Positions 62,001-64,000 of a DNA stretch of 64,000 nucleotides are shown here, piece by piece. The notes under the pieces were generated by a model. It saw only the letters and a list, made by a program, of their open reading frames with translations, had not been told where the DNA came from and did no database searches. The position numbers were made by a program, and so were the translations under genes. Every line of letters begins with the position of its first letter. Position 1 is the first letter of the stretch. The stretch comes from Paramecium octaurelia (Eukaryota > Ciliophora > Oligohymenophorea > Peniculida > Parameciidae). The stretch covers positions 250,745 through 314,744 of the forward strand of contig CAJJDP010000124.1 of NCBI GenBank assembly GCA_905182995.1, written 5' to 3'.

Positions 62001-64000
62001 GTTCGTCATTTTCATCTAAAACCTTTGGGAAAGGAGTTTCAGTATCAACCTTTTTGTAGATTGTCTCACTATTGCTAGCCAATACTTAATAGTATATTCT
62101 TGAATAACAGAGTTAGTTGTGTTGAGATTTGGCTTGAATTGTGAGCGACTTGAAATTAGCACTTGCTTGGGCATTTCCATTAAATCTCAATAATCCCAAA
62201 CTGTAGGTCCAAGCTGAAGAAGATGTGAGAGAAACTGTAACAATATCTTGACTGTTTGGATTTACGATTCCAGCCCCATTTGATACATTGACAACGTCTA
62301 TTAAACTGCTGTTCTCTTCATCAGAATGATAAATGTATAGACTTCCTTGATTATGCAAAAACACATATTTCTGACTTAACTTGATATACTATGGATATGT
62401 CAAGCTAGCAAATGGCAGATCCTAAACCTTTTGAACCTTGCCTTCATAATTTATCAATCCATAGTAATTATAACCCTTTATTACAAACATTTCCTCGCCG
62501 CTGCTAAACACAGTTCTATCAAAGGCAAAACTTTGACCAAAATTAAATCCAATCAACCTAGAAAACTTCCAATCAGTATCGAAAAAGACAACAAAGATGC
62601 CCAATTTAGCATCTAATAAGTAAATTTACCCATTCAATCCAATTTAGAAATCAACAATATTCAATTAATTTATCTATTTACCAGAAATATTAGATAATTT
62701 GGTTTTATCTAAAGTTGTTTTACTAACTAAACCATCATTTGTAAGTTAGAATAATTCAACAAATGAATTATTGGCCAATTATCCTTCTGTATCTATTGAC
62801 AAAGAAACTCTGATAACATAATGATCTTCCTTCAACTTGTATGTACCCAAAACTCTGTTCAAAGAATTATTGTCAACTGCAACAGTTTAGGTTTCTTCAG
62901 TTCCTTTAATTAACAATAAGTATTTATTATTTTGGATTTGACAGTCAACAACAATAGTGGTAGTTGATAATTAAACAAAATCTAAGCAATTAAGGTTGGC
63001 ATCTGTCTTCTTAATATTAATAATTTGATTGAATGATGGAGCCTTATTTATAGATGCACTAAGATTAAATACAATATATTACGTATCTGTATAAAAAATG
63101 GAATATTTGGAACCATCTTTATTCAAAAATCCAAATTAATTAGACCATGCTCTATTCTATGTGACTAAAGCTTTTGCTGATACTATCTAAGTTGCACCTA
63201 ATTAATTATAAATTATATTATATACTCTATTTATGATTTATTGATTCTCCAATTTATTATATTGCTTAAACTACTGAAAAGTCAGTTGTGTCTACACTGT
63301 ATTTTAGAGAAACACCATCAAATAGGTTTTAAGTTAATGACCATTACAGAACTTCTCCTTATGAAGGATATATTTTTAGATCTGTAACCTTAGTTCTACA
63401 TTCGTCTTTATCCACAGGGACTATTGATAAATTGATTGTTCTGACAACTCTTCTAAAATCGTTCTAAAATGTTAAACTTAGTTTTTGAGTATGTAATTTT
63501 TTTGGATCTCCAAATTTCAATATTTATTGATATCTAACTTAATTTGAATAGACTCCAAGTGTAGAAGTACTTGTTAAAAATAATTCATCTGAGGAATAAA
63601 TTAAGAAATCTTGAGGTGTGATTAATTTTTTGAAAGTTGCAAATGTATGAGAACCTTATATAGTTTATACGAATCCATTTTCTTAATCAGTTGGAATCTT
63701 GTAAACTCCAATGACAACCTCTAAATTATTGACATAGGGAATTGCAATTGAGGATGAAGATGCTGATACATAGTTCAAAGTCTTGAAATTACCATATCTA
63801 TTTAAAGTAAAAACAGTTCTAATTTAACTCAATTTATTGGAAACATTAGCTTATATCGCAAATGTTAATTCAAATATATATGATGATGAAATATCTGTTA
63901 CAAGAACTAACTTTACAGTTTTTTTAACTGGATAATCAATTACTTAAGTAATTATTTAAGCTTAATAGTAATGTGTGGCATCACTTGCATATGAATCAAT
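59094..64000 (-). CDS. Double-unit large type I membrane protein, family member 6 (5' end outside the window)
   Basis: The frame runs from the right edge to TGA 59094-59096 with introns at 63198-63225 (28 nt) and 59442-59466 (25 nt), giving 1,617 codons in the window. From 63400 down it is a full family unit: CRTKVTDLKIYPSQGEVLQW (compare CDTKLSTLKVFPSTGETLEW in member 4), NCLDFVQLSTTTIVVDC, DFQIGLNGQIYLLDAKLGIF, LNRYGTWKALN, and a C-terminal NGGDDDNGSSSKAWW linker, membrane segment (IILIIVGSLVIIGLVGFLF) and KKKK plus acidic tail. Above 63400 the same frame encodes the C-terminal part of another unit (LNRYGNFKTLNYV, VVIGVYKIP) with no anchor, stop or signal peptide before the second unit begins. 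The complete protein should exceed 2,500 aa. Function unknown. Confidence 0.85.

Overview
The window looks like macronuclear DNA of a Paramecium-type ciliate. It is strongly AT-rich and gene-dense. Long reading frames appear only when TAA and TAG are read as glutamine and TGA is the sole stop. Genes are interrupted by very small introns (22-31 nt) that start with GTA and usually end in TAG. For nearly every multi-exon gene, removing the introns I called restores one open frame whose length is a multiple of three.

Left arm (1-21067): five adjacent members of a family of very large (about 1,300-1,520 aa) signal-peptide proteins, four on the minus strand and one divergent on the plus strand. They share two recognisable motifs, a Cys-x(about 15)-Cys block and a 'DF-x-V-x-x-NG-x-x-Y-x-L-x-A-x-x-GI' block that looks like a beta-propeller blade. 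Three have a complete C-terminal transmembrane anchor, one lacks any anchor, and one runs off the left edge. A sixth member (59094-64000, running off the right edge) contains an in-frame junction where one copy's C-terminal half continues straight into a second copy's N-terminal half. I cannot name the family; a cell-surface or secreted role is inferred from topology.

Middle (21467-34196): a three-repeat Myb protein, then a tight minus-strand run of NOT2 (CCR4-NOT subunit), a B-box protein with a possible PHR-like domain, a ferlin with a polyglutamine insert, and a VAP-like MSP-domain protein. NOT2 and the B-box gene overlap by 4 nt, and the ferlin and VAP genes are only 21 nt apart. A 625-aa protein of unknown function follows (32272-34196).

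Right-middle (34456-58621): a giant HECT ubiquitin ligase (about 4,260 aa) is divergent from a plus-strand run of IFT144/WDR19 (ciliary intraflagellar transport complex A), a B-box plus CHY zinc-finger protein, and a J-domain protein with a possible mitochondrial presequence and a membrane anchor; the gaps in this run are 28 and 18 nt. This run converges on a class I-like phosphoinositide 3-kinase.

No rRNA, tRNA, CRISPR or transposon was found. Spacers are mostly 18-600 bp, with one of about 1.05 kb (6110-7166).
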